From: Peteryoungia desertarenae
GTDB taxonomy: Bacteria; Pseudomonadota; Alphaproteobacteria; Rhizobiales; Rhizobiaceae
Assembly (NCBI RefSeq): GCF_005860795.2
Contig: NZ_CP058350.1
Coordinates: forward strand, 2,386,501 to 2,450,500
Reading direction: 5' to 3'
Length of the DNA stretch: 64,000 nucleotides
Under the pieces are notes generated by a model. That model was not told the DNA's origin. It made no database searches and saw nothing but the letters and a program-made list of their open reading frames with translations. This document shows positions 7,663 through 17,430 of this stretch, piece after piece. The stretch's first letter is position 1. Every line of letters starts with the position of its first letter. The translations under genes were made by a program, and so were the position numbers.

Positions 7663-10023
7663 TTAGCGTCGACCTCGTTTGGGGCGTGTCCCGGGCAGCT
7701 TGGAGCCTCGTCGACTTGCCTTGTGGAAGGAACGCGTGCCCATGGGCATCTTGCGTCCCCCGCTCAGCATTTCGAAGCGCAGCGCGCCGGCGAGCGGCAC
7801 CGCCTCCACCAGCCGAACCTCGACGGTATCACCGAGCTGGTATCCTAGCCCGGACTTCTCACCCGTCAGGGCCTGATGCGCTTCGTCGTAGATATAGTAG
7901 TCGCGGCCCAGCGTGGAAACCGGGATAAAGCCATCTGCGCCAAATTGCGGCAGGCTGATGAACAGGCCCGACTTGGTGACACCAGACACCTGGCCGTCGA
8001 ATTCGTCGCCGATGCGACCGGCAAGATGGTGCGCGATCAACCGGTTGATCGTATCTCGCTCGGCTGCCATCGCACGGCGCTCGAAGGTCGAGATCTCGGC
8101 GGAGATATCCTCGAGGCTCGCCTCCTCGTCAGGCGTAATCCCGCCTTCGCCCAAGCCCAGCGAGCCTACCAGAGCCCGATGCACGATCAGGTCGGCATAT
8201 CGCCGGATCGGCGAGGTGAAATGCGCATACTTCATCAGGTTGAGGCCGAAATGGCCGATATTCTCCGGACTATAGATCGCCTGGCTCTGGCTGCGCAGCA
8301 CCATCTCGTTGACCATAGTCTGATGCGGCGTGTCTTGCGCCTTGGCGAGAATGCCGTTGAACGAGTTGGACCGCATATTGCCGCCCTTGACCAAGGACAT
8401 GCCCAGCGTGCCGAGGAACTCGCGCAGCACCTCCTGCTTGGCTAGGCTCGGCGCGTCATGGATGCGGTAGATCAGCGGCTGCCGCTTCTTCTCCAATGTC
8501 TCGGCAGCCGAGACATTCGCCTGGATCATCATCTCCTCGATCAGCTTGTGCGCATCGAGGCGTTCGGGAACATGCACGCGATCGACCGTGCCGTCCTCCT
8601 TGAGGATGATCTTGCGCTCAGGCATGTCGAGTTCGAGCGGCTGGCGCCGGTCGCGACCGCGCTTCATCACGGCGTAGGCATGCCAGAGGGGTTTAAGGAT
8701 CGGTTCGAGAAGCGGTCCGGTCTTCTCGTCGGTCTTGCCGTCGATCGCGGCTTGGGCCTGCTGGTAAGAGAGTTTGGCCGCACTCTTCATCATGATCCGA
8801 TGGAAGGTGTGGCTCGCCTTGCGTCCTTCATGCGAGAAGACCATGCGCACGGCAAGCGCCGGACGATCGACACCCTCGCGCAGCGAGCAGAGATCATTGG
8901 AGATCCGCTCGGGCAGCATGGGGACGACGCGATCGGGGAAGTAGACGGAATTGCCGCGCTTCAGCGCCTCGCGGTCGAGCGCCGATTTCGGCCTGACATA
9001 GTAGGAAACGTCGGCGATGGCCACCGTGACGATTACGCCATCAGGATTGTCGGGCGAGGGGTCGAGTTCGGCATAAACGGCGTCGTCATGATCCTTGGCA
9101 TCATGCGGGTCGATGGTAACAAGCGGCAGGTCACGCCAGTCCTCGCGATGCGACATCGAGGCGGGCTTGGCCGCCTCGGCTTCCGAAATCACCGACTGCG
9201 GGAAGATATGCGGAATGCCATGCGCGTGGATGGCGATCATCGAGATCGCCTTTTCCGATGCGACCGAGCCGACGACTGTCAGCACCTTGGCCCGGGTCAG
9301 ACCGAAGCGGGCGGCACGACCGACTTCGACCTCGACCAGATCGCCATCCTTGGCCTCTCCGAGATCGGTCGCGTCGATCTGCATTTCCTCGCCGCGACGA
9401 TCGATCGGCATTAGGCGCGCGCCACCATCGGGCATCAGCCGCACGACACCCATGACGGCGCCGACATGGCGGTCGAGGATCTTGATAACCCGCGCCGTAT
9501 AGGCCGGGCCGGAGCGATCCTTGTTGGCGAAGATCTTGGCCAGCACCCGATCGCCCAGCCCGCCAACCGGCGTCTTGCCCTTGGAACGGTCGGAGCTCGA
9601 CTGGCGGATCAAAACGGCCGGTGCCGCACCGGCTTCCTCGGGCCATTCTGCGGGACGGCCGATCAGTTCGCCATCCTTGTCGCGGGTGGTGATGTCGAGC
9701 ACGGTGACCGGCGGCAGCGCGCCCGGCCGCGTCAGCGACTTGCGGCTCTTCTGCACCAGCCCGTCATTTTCCAGATCCTTCAGCGCCTGCTTGAGTTCCA
9801 CCCGCTGCTCGCCCTTCAGGCCGAAGGCCTTGGCGATCTCGCGCTTTGAGGCGCGGTCGGGATTGTCGGTGATGAACTGCATGAGAACGTCGCGCGGCGG
9901 CACTTCGCCATGGATCAGCGCGGCGGGATTGCTGGCTCTCGCCTTGGCCGCGCCTTCCGCACGCCGGCTCTTGCCGTTGCCGGAGCCGGGAAATTCGGAG
10001 GGGTCGCGGAATTTCTTGTTCAA
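7663..10023 (-). CDS. rnr: Ribonuclease R
   Basis: 786-residue 3'-to-5' exoribonuclease that degrades structured RNA. Domains in order: N-terminal winged-helix region (to about 120), cold-shock-like OB folds, the RNB catalytic domain with the metal-binding segment 'TIDPHDAKDHDDAVYAEL', a C-terminal S1 domain ('GQVSGVTKSGLFISLPQFGADG'), and a basic tail. The start appears to be TTG at 10023: it overlaps the topA stop (ACTTGA), and the next in-frame ATG would remove nearly 50 conserved residues. The topA/rnr overlap indicates translational coupling in one operon. Confidence 0.95.
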   Translation of the reverse strand: MNKKFRDPSEFPGSGNGKSRRAEGAAKARASNPAALIHGEVPPRDVLMQFITDNPDRASKREIAKAFGLKGEQRVELKQALKDLENDGLVQKSRKSLTRPGALPPVTVLDITTRDKDGELIGRPAEWPEEAGAAPAVLIRQSSSDRSKGKTPVGGLGDRVLAKIFANKDRSGPAYTARVIKILDRHVGAVMGVVRLMPDGGARLMPIDRRGEEMQIDATDLGEAKDGDLVEVEVGRAARFGLTRAKVLTVVGSVASEKAISMIAIHAHGIPHIFPQSVISEAEAAKPASMSHREDWRDLPLVTIDPHDAKDHDDAVYAELDPSPDNPDGVIVTVAIADVSYYVRPKSALDREALKRGNSVYFPDRVVPMLPERISNDLCSLREGVDRPALAVRMVFSHEGRKASHTFHRIMMKSAAKLSYQQAQAAIDGKTDEKTGPLLEPILKPLWHAYAVMKRGRDRRQPLELDMPERKIILKEDGTVDRVHVPERLDAHKLIEEMMIQANVSAAETLEKKRQPLIYRIHDAPSLAKQEVLREFLGTLGMSLVKGGNMRSNSFNGILAKAQDTPHQTMVNEMVLRSQSQAIYSPENIGHFGLNLMKYAHFTSPIRRYADLIVHRALVGSLGLGEGGITPDEEASLEDISAEISTFERRAMAAERDTINRLIAHHLAGRIGDEFDGQVSGVTKSGLFISLPQFGADGFIPVSTLGRDYYIYDEAHQALTGEKSGLGYQLGDTVEVRLVEAVPLAGALRFEMLSGGRKMPMGTRSFHKASRRGSKLPGTRPKRGRR

Positions 10024-12725
10024 GTCGCACTCTTCTTTGTTGTCTTCGCCTTCGCGGCGGTTTTGGCAGGTGCCTTCTTGGCAGCTGCGGCCTTCGGCTT
10101 GGTCGCAGCCTTCTTCGGCTTATCGGCGGCACCGTCATCCGACTTTGCCTTGGTAGCCTTGGCCGGAGCCTTCTTCGCCTTGGCCTTGCCGCCGCCATCC
10201 TTGGCCGCACGCTCGGCGATCAGCAAGAGGGCTTCCTCGACGGTGATGTCCTGCGGGTCTTTGCCCTTCGGCAGGGTCGCATTGACCTTGCCCCAGTTCA
10301 CATAGGGTCCATACCGACCGTCGCGCACGGTGATTGCGCCGCCGTCGGGATGATCGCCCAGTTCCTTGAGCGCCGCAGCCGCCGTCCGTCCACGACCGCC
10401 CGGTCCCTTGCTCTGCTTTTCGGCGAGCACTGTTACAGCACGATTGAGACCGATCGACAGAACATCCTCGATGCTTTCGAGGTTGGCATAAGTCCCCTCA
10501 TGCAGCACGAAGGGTCCATAACGACCGAGACCGGCAGAAATCATCTTGCCTGTCTCGGGATGCGGGCCGACATCGCGCGGCAGTGCCAGGAGGGAAAGTG
10601 CCTTTTCCAGGTCGATCGAGGCCGGCGTCCAGCCCTTCGGCAGCGACGAGCGCTTGGCCTCCTTGCCGTCACCGCGCTGGATATAGGGCCCGAACCGGCC
10701 CGACCGCAGCGTGATCTCTTCTTCCGTCACCGGATCCTTGCCGAGCGCGCGCGGCTCGTTGCTGCCACCGGCCTCCGCTTCCGCGCCACCTTCATTGGTC
10801 AGCTGGCGGGTGTAATTGCATTCCGGATAGTTAGAGCAGCCGACGAAGGCACCGTATTTGCCGAGCTTCAGCGAAAGGTTGCCCGTGCCGCAAACCTGAC
10901 AGATGCGCGGATCCGATCCATCTTCGCGCTTCGGGAAGACGAGCGGCGCCAGCGCCTCGTTCAGCGCATCGAGCACGTTGGTGACACGCAGCTCCTTGGT
11001 GTCCTCGATCTGGGCAAAGAAGTCCTGCCAGAAAGCGCGCAGAACGTCCTTCCAGTTCAGCTCGCCCGCCGAGATCTTGTCGAGCTTCTCTTCGAGGTCG
11101 GCCGTGAAATCGTATTCGACATACTTGGTGAAGAAGTTTTCGAGAAAGGCCGTGACCAGCCGTCCCTTGGAATGCGGCACCAGCTTGCGCTTGTCGGTGA
11201 TCACATATTCGCGGTCGCTCAGCGTCTTCAGCGTCGCTGCATAGGTGGACGGACGGCCGATCCCGAGCTCTTCCATCTTCTTGATCAGCGACGCCTCTGA
11301 ATAGCGCGGCGGCGGCTCTGTAAAGTGCTGGCTGGCACTGACCTTCTGCTTGGCCAGCGCCTCGCGCGCATTGATTTCCGGCAGGCGGCCATCCTCGTCG
11401 TCACCATCTTCGGGTGCTTCGCCTTCCTCGCGCTGGTCGGTATAGGCAGCGATGAAGCCATCGAACCGGATGACCGAACCGACGGCGCGCAGGCCGGCCT
11501 TTTCACCATTGTTGTCGGCAAGGATCTCAACGGTCGTGCGCTCGATCTCGGCGGATGCCATCTGGCTTGCTATGCCGCGCTTCCAGATCAGGTCGTAAAG
11601 CCGCATCTGGTCGCTGTCGAGGAAGCGGCGCAGCTTGTCCGGCGAGCGGTTGAAGTCGGTCGGTCGGATGGCTTCGTGGGCTTCCTGGGCGTTCTTCGCC
11701 TTGGTCGAGTAAAAGCGCGGCTTTTCCGGAACGTAACGCGGGCCGAACTGGTCGAGCACGGCGGCGCGTGCGGCATCGATCGCTTCGGGTGCCATCTGCA
11801 CACCATCGGTACGCATATATGTGATCAGACCGACGGTCTCGCCGCCGATATCGATGCCTTCATAAAGCTTCTGGGCCACCTGCATGGTGCGCGACGCCGA
11901 GAAGCCAAGCTTCGAGGACGCAGCCTGCTGCAGAGTGGAGGTTGTGAAGGGAGGACCGGGATTGCGCTTGACGGGCTTCGCCTCGACGCTTTCGACGCCG
12001 TAGCGCGCGCCTTCCAGAAGCGCCTTGATGGTCGCCGCATGGTCGCCATTGGTGACCGAATTGCGCTGGATGCGCTTGCCGAGATGCGAAACGAGCTTTG
12101 CCTCGAACTCATCACCGCGCGGCGTCTTCAGGAGTGCGGAGATATTCCAGTATTCCTCGGCGACGAAACGTTCGATTTCGTTTTCCCGGTCGCAGACGAG
12201 ACGCAGCGCCACCGACTGCACACGCCCGGCCGAACGCGCACCCGGCAACTTGCGCCAGAGGACCGGGGAAAGATTGAAGCCGACGAGATAGTCGAGTGCA
12301 CGGCGGGCGAGATAGGCATCGACCAGCGGCGTGTCGATATCGCGCGGATTGGCCATGGCATCGAGCACGGCCTTTTTGGTGATCGCATTGAAGACGACGC
12401 GCTTGACCGGTTTGTCGCCCAGAACTTTCTTTTTCTTCAAGAGGTCGAGAACATGCCAGGAAATGGCTTCCCCTTCGCGATCGGGGTCGGTCGCAAGAAA
12501 CAGGCCGTCGGAAGACTTTACAGCGTCGGCAATGTCCTTGATCCGTTTCTGTGATGCCCCGTCAACCTCCCAGACCATCTGGAAATCATCATCCGGCAGC
12601 ACCGATCCGTCCTTGGCAGGAAGATCGCGCACGTGACCGAACGACGCCAGCACCTTGTATCCCGATCCGAGATACTTGTTGATCGTCTTGGCCTTGGCCG
12701 GAGATTCTACGACTACGACATTCAT
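10020..12725 (-). CDS. topA: DNA topoisomerase I
   Basis: 901-residue type IA topoisomerase that relaxes negative supercoils. It has an N-terminal TOPRIM domain ('VVVESPAKAKTI', acidic triad in 'LATDPDREGEAIS') and the catalytic Tyr in 'GLITYMRTDG'. A four-Cys zinc finger follows ('CQVCGTG...CSNYPEC'), then three repeated C-terminal Topo_C modules, each with a 'GRFGPY/GRYGPF/GRYGPY' signature, and a Lys/Ala-rich tail of about 50 residues. I chose ATG 12725, as the TTG one codon earlier has no advantage. rnr overlaps its stop codon. Confidence 0.97.
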   Translation of the reverse strand: MNVVVVESPAKAKTINKYLGSGYKVLASFGHVRDLPAKDGSVLPDDDFQMVWEVDGASQKRIKDIADAVKSSDGLFLATDPDREGEAISWHVLDLLKKKKVLGDKPVKRVVFNAITKKAVLDAMANPRDIDTPLVDAYLARRALDYLVGFNLSPVLWRKLPGARSAGRVQSVALRLVCDRENEIERFVAEEYWNISALLKTPRGDEFEAKLVSHLGKRIQRNSVTNGDHAATIKALLEGARYGVESVEAKPVKRNPGPPFTTSTLQQAASSKLGFSASRTMQVAQKLYEGIDIGGETVGLITYMRTDGVQMAPEAIDAARAAVLDQFGPRYVPEKPRFYSTKAKNAQEAHEAIRPTDFNRSPDKLRRFLDSDQMRLYDLIWKRGIASQMASAEIERTTVEILADNNGEKAGLRAVGSVIRFDGFIAAYTDQREEGEAPEDGDDEDGRLPEINAREALAKQKVSASQHFTEPPPRYSEASLIKKMEELGIGRPSTYAATLKTLSDREYVITDKRKLVPHSKGRLVTAFLENFFTKYVEYDFTADLEEKLDKISAGELNWKDVLRAFWQDFFAQIEDTKELRVTNVLDALNEALAPLVFPKREDGSDPRICQVCGTGNLSLKLGKYGAFVGCSNYPECNYTRQLTNEGGAEAEAGGSNEPRALGKDPVTEEEITLRSGRFGPYIQRGDGKEAKRSSLPKGWTPASIDLEKALSLLALPRDVGPHPETGKMISAGLGRYGPFVLHEGTYANLESIEDVLSIGLNRAVTVLAEKQSKGPGGRGRTAAAALKELGDHPDGGAITVRDGRYGPYVNWGKVNATLPKGKDPQDITVEEALLLIAERAAKDGGGKAKAKKAPAKATKAKSDDGAADKPKKAATKPKAAAAKKAPAKTAAKAKTTKKSAT

Positions 12726-12976
12726 CAAATCACTGCACCTTTACGAGTGCTCCCGTCGAGGGCACCTTGCCGAGCTACGGGACTACAGGGTTTCCGACAT
12801 GGAGGGATGTGGCGTCCCGGTCAAGAGGCAGGTCATATTTTCTCGTCTGCAACCGTACGCAACCTATGAGTGCTTTAGTTTCCATTGCAATTATTGATAA
12901 GGTGGATATTGTGAATGCATGACCGATATTCGCCGGTCACCACATGCCCGGAATACGGTAAACGATCGGCACGCAC

Positions 12977-13204
12977 ATGGATATTGGCAACAAGGGCTAT
13001 GGCAAGGCGCACACGATCGAGAGAATCAGCTACGTGCGTGAAATGCTCGTTGAATTACGCCTTGTGGCCGAAAGCGAAAATGCGGATCTGCTCTGTTATT
13101 TGATCGAAATGGCCTGTGTGGAGGCAGGGGATATCCTCAACAGGCCGGGCGGTACGTCATTCACCCATGGCAAGGGAGACAAGCCCCCCGGGATGCCTGT
13201 GTAA
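12977..13204 (+). CDS. Small conserved-looking protein of unknown function
   Basis: 75 residues, soluble, no motif recognised. The first 55 residues form a compact acidic/helical block ('RISYVREMLVELRLVAESENADLLCYLIEMACVEAGDIL') with good coding character, followed by a Gly/Pro-rich tail. The tail overlaps the 3' end of the convergent dprA by 48 bases. I recall similar short proteins at this site in other rhizobia but cannot verify it here. The ribosome binding site is weak, which lowers confidence. Confidence 0.55.
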   Translation: MDIGNKGYGKAHTIERISYVREMLVELRLVAESENADLLCYLIEMACVEAGDILNRPGGTSFTHGKGDKPPGMPV

Positions 13205-14308
13205 GCGGCCTGCCAGATCGAGCTCCAGCAGAATCAGGTAGACAGTTTGTGGTGCAAGCGCCGTGTGCCGGATCACGTCGTCAATCTCGACGGGCGTAGG
13301 GCCAAGGGCCTGAACCAGACTGCTGCGATCCTGATCAGAAGGTGACGGTATGAACTCTCGCTCACTCTCTGTTGGCGGCTCATTGGCCGCCGGTCGGCTA
13401 AACGGATCAATCTGTGACAGGGGCGCAAGCGCTTCCAAAACATCGGCGGATGTTGTGGTCACAATGGCCCCGTTCTTCAAAAGTGCGTTGGTCCCCTCAC
13501 AGCGCGGATCCAGAGGCGAACCCGGCACGGCGAAGACCAGGCGCCCGGCTTGAGCCGCGAGCCGCGCCGTGATCAGAGACCCAGACCGCGCAGCTGCTTC
13601 AATCACCACAACACCAAGTGCCACACCGGCGATAAGCCGATTGCGCCGGGGGAAATCTCTTGCACGGGGCTCCCAGCCAAACGGCATCTCCGAGATCGCC
13701 AGTCCCTGGCCGGACCAGATCTCCTCAAGCAAATCGCGGTTCTCTGGAGGGTAGGGGCAATCGAGTCCTCCTGCCATGGCGGCAATCGTTCCGCTTTGGA
13801 GGCTGGCACGGTGGGCTGCAGCATCGATGCCTCGAGCCAGACCGGAGACGATCGAATATCCTGCCTGGCCAATGTCGCGAGCCAGTCGCGCGGCAAACTT
13901 TGTGCCGCTGATGGAGGCATTGCGCGAGCCCACAATTCCCACTGCGGGCAGGGCGCAGCAATGGGAATGTCCCTTCATCGCAAGAAGGGGTGGTGCCGCA
14001 TCCAGATTGCGTAGCGCGTAGGGATAGTCCGGCTCTCCAATACCGACGAAGCGGGCGCCGAATCGCCGTGCGGTCTCCAGCTCTCGTTCAGCCTCATCGA
14101 CCGAGGCGATCCGGATGTGCCGGGTCGATCCACCGCGTCGCGACAGTTCCGGCAGCATCGACAGCGCGGCCTCTGCCGAGCCGAAATGGTTGATCAGATC
14201 TCTGAAGGTTGCCGGCCCGACATTGTCGCTGCGGATCAACCTGAGCCAGGAGATCCTTTGTCGGTCCGTCAGCGCAATTCCGTTTCGTCTTGCGCTGTCG
14301 TCCGGCAT
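13157..14308 (-). CDS. dprA: DNA-processing protein DprA (Smf)
   Basis: 383 residues. An N-terminal SAM-like helical region precedes the Rossmann-like DprA core with 'GIVGSRNAS', 'SGLARGIDAAAH' and 'AGGLDCPYPPENRDL', and a C-terminal winged-helix domain (about 310-375). DprA loads RecA onto incoming single-stranded DNA during transformation, and it is kept in many bacteria not known to be competent. It starts 5 bases after the plsY stop, so it is the third or fourth gene of the pyrB-pyrC'-plsY-dprA operon. Confidence 0.95.
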   Translation of the reverse strand: MPDDSARRNGIALTDRQRISWLRLIRSDNVGPATFRDLINHFGSAEAALSMLPELSRRGGSTRHIRIASVDEAERELETARRFGARFVGIGEPDYPYALRNLDAAPPLLAMKGHSHCCALPAVGIVGSRNASISGTKFAARLARDIGQAGYSIVSGLARGIDAAAHRASLQSGTIAAMAGGLDCPYPPENRDLLEEIWSGQGLAISEMPFGWEPRARDFPRRNRLIAGVALGVVVIEAAARSGSLITARLAAQAGRLVFAVPGSPLDPRCEGTNALLKNGAIVTTTSADVLEALAPLSQIDPFSRPAANEPPTESEREFIPSPSDQDRSSLVQALGPTPVEIDDVIRHTALAPQTVYLILLELDLAGRLHRHPGGLVSLAMGE

Positions 14309-14313
14309 GTCGT

Positions 14314-14931
14314 CTAGCCCTTCTTTCCGATCTTGCTCTCAGTCCCGGCGATCAGTCGCTCGATGTTAGCTTTGTGACGCCAGAACGTGATGGCTGTCAT
14401 TGCGGATGTAATGAGCGCTGCCTCTTCAACTCCAAGTATCCATAAGACGATCGGAATCGCAAGTGTAGCCACGAGAGCCGACAACGAAGAGTAGCGGGTA
14501 ATGAAGGCAACCGAGAGCCAGGCCAGGGCAAAGACCAGCACCATCAACGGTGCCACGCCGAGCAGCATGCCGATATAGGTGGCAACGCCCTTGCCGCCCT
14601 TGAAGCCGAGCCAGATCGGGAAAAGATGGCCGATAAAGGCTGCAAATCCGGCCAGAAGACCGGCATTTTCGCCAAACACCAATTGCGCAACAACGGCGGC
14701 GACCGTCGCCTTCAAGGCGTCGAGAAGCAGGGTAGCTGCCGCCAGTTTCTTGTTGCCGGTGCGCAAGACATTGGTAGCGCCGATATTGCCGGAGCCGATG
14801 GAGCGCACGTCGCCAAGACCGGCCATTTTTGTGAGGACATAGCCGAAAGGGATCGAGCCCAGAAGATAGCCGAGGCTGAGAACTGCGATCAGTGCAGGCC
14901 ATCCTATGGCCAGATAGTCAATGGTCGGCAT
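14314..14931 (-). CDS. plsY: Glycerol-3-phosphate acyltransferase PlsY
   Basis: 205-residue integral membrane acyltransferase that moves an acyl group from acyl-phosphate to glycerol-3-phosphate, the first step of phospholipid synthesis. It has five hydrophobic segments and the three conserved cytoplasmic motifs: 'GSIPFGYV', '[15 protein letters not shown]' and '[13 protein letters not shown]'. It ends in a basic tail. It sits between the pyrimidine genes and dprA on the same strand (28 bases after the pyrC-like gene). Confidence 0.97.
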   Translation of the reverse strand: MPTIDYLAIGWPALIAVLSLGYLLGSIPFGYVLTKMAGLGDVRSIGSGNIGATNVLRTGNKKLAAATLLLDALKATVAAVVAQLVFGENAGLLAGFAAFIGHLFPIWLGFKGGKGVATYIGMLLGVAPLMVLVFALAWLSVAFITRYSSLSALVATLAIPIVLWILGVEEAALITSAMTAITFWRHKANIERLIAGTESKIGKKG

Positions 14932-14959
14932 GAAATTCGCCCCTCCTCAAGTCAATTTC

Positions 14960-16252
14960 TTAAAGTGTATGCACGCACTTTCCGGCGACATAGGTAGAGA
15001 CCACGCGTCCTGAGAACCGCGCATCTTCAAAAGCGGTATTCTTTGAGCGCGCCAGCAGAGCATCCCGTGAAACCAGCCATGGCTCATCGAGATCGACCAG
15101 CGCAATGTCAGCGACCGCACCGGGCTGCAATGTACCAGCGGGAAGGCCGAAGATCTTTGCGGGTCGGGTCGACAGGGCATCCACCAGTCGCATCAGGGAG
15201 ACCTGGTTGGAATGATAGAGCCTGAGCGCCGCTGCCAGCAGGGTTTCAAGCCCGATCGCCCCCTCGGCTGCCTCGTCGAAGGGTAGCCGTTTGGTGTCCA
15301 CATCGTGCGGATCATGCGACGAAACAATGATGTCGATCTGCCCCTTGGACAATGCTTCCACCATGGCCATGCGATCCTGTTCGGAGCGCAGCGGCGGATA
15401 GAGCTTGAAAAAGGTTCGATACTCGCCGATGTCGTTTTCATTGAGTGTCAGATGGTTGATCGAGATACCGCAGGTGACATGGCAGCCGCGCGCACGCGCC
15501 ACTTCGATCGCCTCGACCGACTCGGGAACGGAAATCTGCGCCGCATGATACTTGGCGCGCGTGAGCGTCGCGATCCTCAGATCCCGCTCCAGCGGAATGA
15601 TCTCGGTCTCCTTCGGGATGCCGGAGAGCCCAAGCCAACTCGCAAGCAAGCCTTCGTTCATGACACCATTGGCTGCCAGATACTTCTCGCGTGTTTCCAG
15701 CGAGATAACCGCACCCAATTCACGGGAATAGGTCATCGCCCGGCGCAGAACCTGGGTATCGGCAAGGCCATGGCTACCATTGGTAAAGGCAACGGCGCCG
15801 GCTGCCTGCAGCAGCCCCATTTCGCTCATTTCCCCGCTTGTCAGCCCCTTGGTCAGAGCCGCTGCCGGATAGACATGGACGGTTGCCGTATCACGAGCCG
15901 TCTTCTTGACGAATTCGACCAGAGCGACATCATCGATCACCGGGTCGGTTTCAGGCATCATGATGAAGGATGTGACCCCTCCGGCCGCTGCCGCAGCACT
16001 GGCAGAAGCAATTGTTTCCCGGTGCTCGGCACCCGGTTCACCGACGAAAACACGCGCATCGACCAGGCCGGGAATGGCGGTGAGGCCGGTGCAATCCCGA
16101 ATCTCGGCGCCATCCTCGGCACCCTGATTGAGTGCGAGAGCCCCCGCTGCCAGAATCTTCCCATCGGCACCAATGATGATGGAGCCGACCTCATCCATGC
16201 CCTGGGACGGGTCCAAAACGCGGACATTCTTCAAGACGAGCGGTTTCATCAT
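14960..16252 (-). CDS. pyrX: Dihydroorotase-like protein lacking catalytic residues (PyrC'/PyrX type)
   Basis: 430 residues, clearly of the dihydroorotase/amidohydrolase fold (N-terminal '[19 protein letters not shown]', C-terminal '[15 protein letters not shown]'), but the metal site is gone. The usual D-x-H-x-H is D-A-R-V-F (65-69). The later His ligands are replaced ('VISLETRE', '[11 protein letters not shown]') and the usual D-H-x-P-H reads S-H-D-P-H. Inactive PyrC' proteins of this kind are known in Pseudomonas as structural partners of aspartate carbamoyltransferase. The ATGA overlap with pyrB fits that role, so a true dihydroorotase should be encoded elsewhere in the genome. Confidence 0.85.
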   Translation of the reverse strand: MMKPLVLKNVRVLDPSQGMDEVGSIIIGADGKILAAGALALNQGAEDGAEIRDCTGLTAIPGLVDARVFVGEPGAEHRETIASASAAAAAGGVTSFIMMPETDPVIDDVALVEFVKKTARDTATVHVYPAAALTKGLTSGEMSEMGLLQAAGAVAFTNGSHGLADTQVLRRAMTYSRELGAVISLETREKYLAANGVMNEGLLASWLGLSGIPKETEIIPLERDLRIATLTRAKYHAAQISVPESVEAIEVARARGCHVTCGISINHLTLNENDIGEYRTFFKLYPPLRSEQDRMAMVEALSKGQIDIIVSSHDPHDVDTKRLPFDEAAEGAIGLETLLAAALRLYHSNQVSLMRLVDALSTRPAKIFGLPAGTLQPGAVADIALVDLDEPWLVSRDALLARSKNTAFEDARFSGRVVSTYVAGKCVHTL

Positions 16253-17208
16253 GCGCCCATTCCCCCGCTGCTCGGACCCTGGTTCTGCGACAGAAGAAGC
16301 GTTTCCATCACGGCCATCCGAACGGCGACGCCCATCTCAACCTGTTGCTCGATGACGCTCTGCGGACCGTCTGCCACCTCGGAGGCAATTTCGACACCTC
16401 GGTTCATGGGTCCCGGATGCATGACGAGCGCATCTTCTTTCGCCAGCTTCAGCTTTTCGGCATCCAGCCCGTAATAATGGAAATACTCGCGAACCGACGG
16501 CACGAAAGAGCCTGCCATGCGCTCACGCTGCAGGCGGAGCATCATCACCACATCTGCGTCCCTCAGGCCTTCCTTCATGTCGTGAAAGACTTCAACTCCC
16601 ATGTCCGCAATGCCAGCCGGCAACAAGGTCGGGGGAGCCACGACGCGCACGCGTGCACCCATGGCACTCAGCAGGAGGATGTTGGAGCGCGCGACGCGCG
16701 AATGCAGGACATCTCCGCAGATGGCCACGATGATGCGCCCGATCTTTCCCTTGGCCCGGCGGATCGTCAGTGCGTCCAGCAGTGCCTGTGTCGGATGCTC
16801 ATGCTGGCCATCGCCGGCATTGATGACAGAACAGGCCACTTTCTGTGCGAGAAGTGCTGCGGCCCCTGCGGACGAATGGCGAACAACCAGAACATCGGGT
16901 CGCATGGCATTCAGCGTCATTGCCGTGTCGATCAATGTTTCGCCTTTTTTGACGGATGAATTGCCGACAGACATATTCATCACATCGGCTCCGAGCCGTT
17001 TGCCTGCCAGTTCGAAGGAGGCTTGCGTCCGCGTCGAGGCTTCAAAAAAGAGGTTGATTTGCGTCAGGCCGCGCAGCGAGGAAGTTTTCTTCTCCCGCTG
17101 ACGGCTGATTTTCACGGCTTCGTCGGCCTTATCCAGCAGATACAGAATATCCTGCTCATTCAGGCCCTTGATGCCGAGGAGATGGCGATGGGGGAAGAAG
17201 AAGACCAT
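16249..17208 (-). CDS. pyrB: Aspartate carbamoyltransferase catalytic subunit
   Basis: 319 residues, first committed step of pyrimidine synthesis (carbamoyl phosphate + aspartate to carbamoyl aspartate). It carries the carbamoyl-phosphate loop '[13 protein letters not shown]', the '[18 protein letters not shown]' segment, the aspartate-domain '[10 protein letters not shown]' and '[12 protein letters not shown]'. No regulatory pyrI is seen. Instead the stop overlaps the start of the dead dihydroorotase gene (ATGA), the class A arrangement seen in pseudomonads. It is the first gene of the pyrB-pyrX-plsY-dprA run. Confidence 0.97.
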   Translation of the reverse strand: MVFFFPHRHLLGIKGLNEQDILYLLDKADEAVKISRQREKKTSSLRGLTQINLFFEASTRTQASFELAGKRLGADVMNMSVGNSSVKKGETLIDTAMTLNAMRPDVLVVRHSSAGAAALLAQKVACSVINAGDGQHEHPTQALLDALTIRRAKGKIGRIIVAICGDVLHSRVARSNILLLSAMGARVRVVAPPTLLPAGIADMGVEVFHDMKEGLRDADVVMMLRLQRERMAGSFVPSVREYFHYYGLDAEKLKLAKEDALVMHPGPMNRGVEIASEVADGPQSVIEQQVEMGVAVRMAVMETLLLSQNQGPSSGGMGA

Positions 17209-17430
17209 TGACGTCCTCCTGAGATGTCACGCGGTCTATAATGAACGACATGGCACCCGGCAAGCATATGCGGTGTGGATTGGCCGATGGTCCCCATGTA
17301 AAACGGGGCGGATCGAGCTAGGTGAAGGTGTAGGAACGGGATGGTTTCGCCTCGCAATGGAGAAACATCCCGAAAGAAGTGCAGGGGCGAACCGTTGGCA
17401 GATCAACGCAAGTCTGCTTATTAGATCGGC

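Noticed and set aside
8458..9414. Long plus-strand frames opposite rnr and topA (also 11325-12554)
   Set aside because: Shadows of well-defined RNase R and topoisomerase I; codon use and motifs support only the minus strand.
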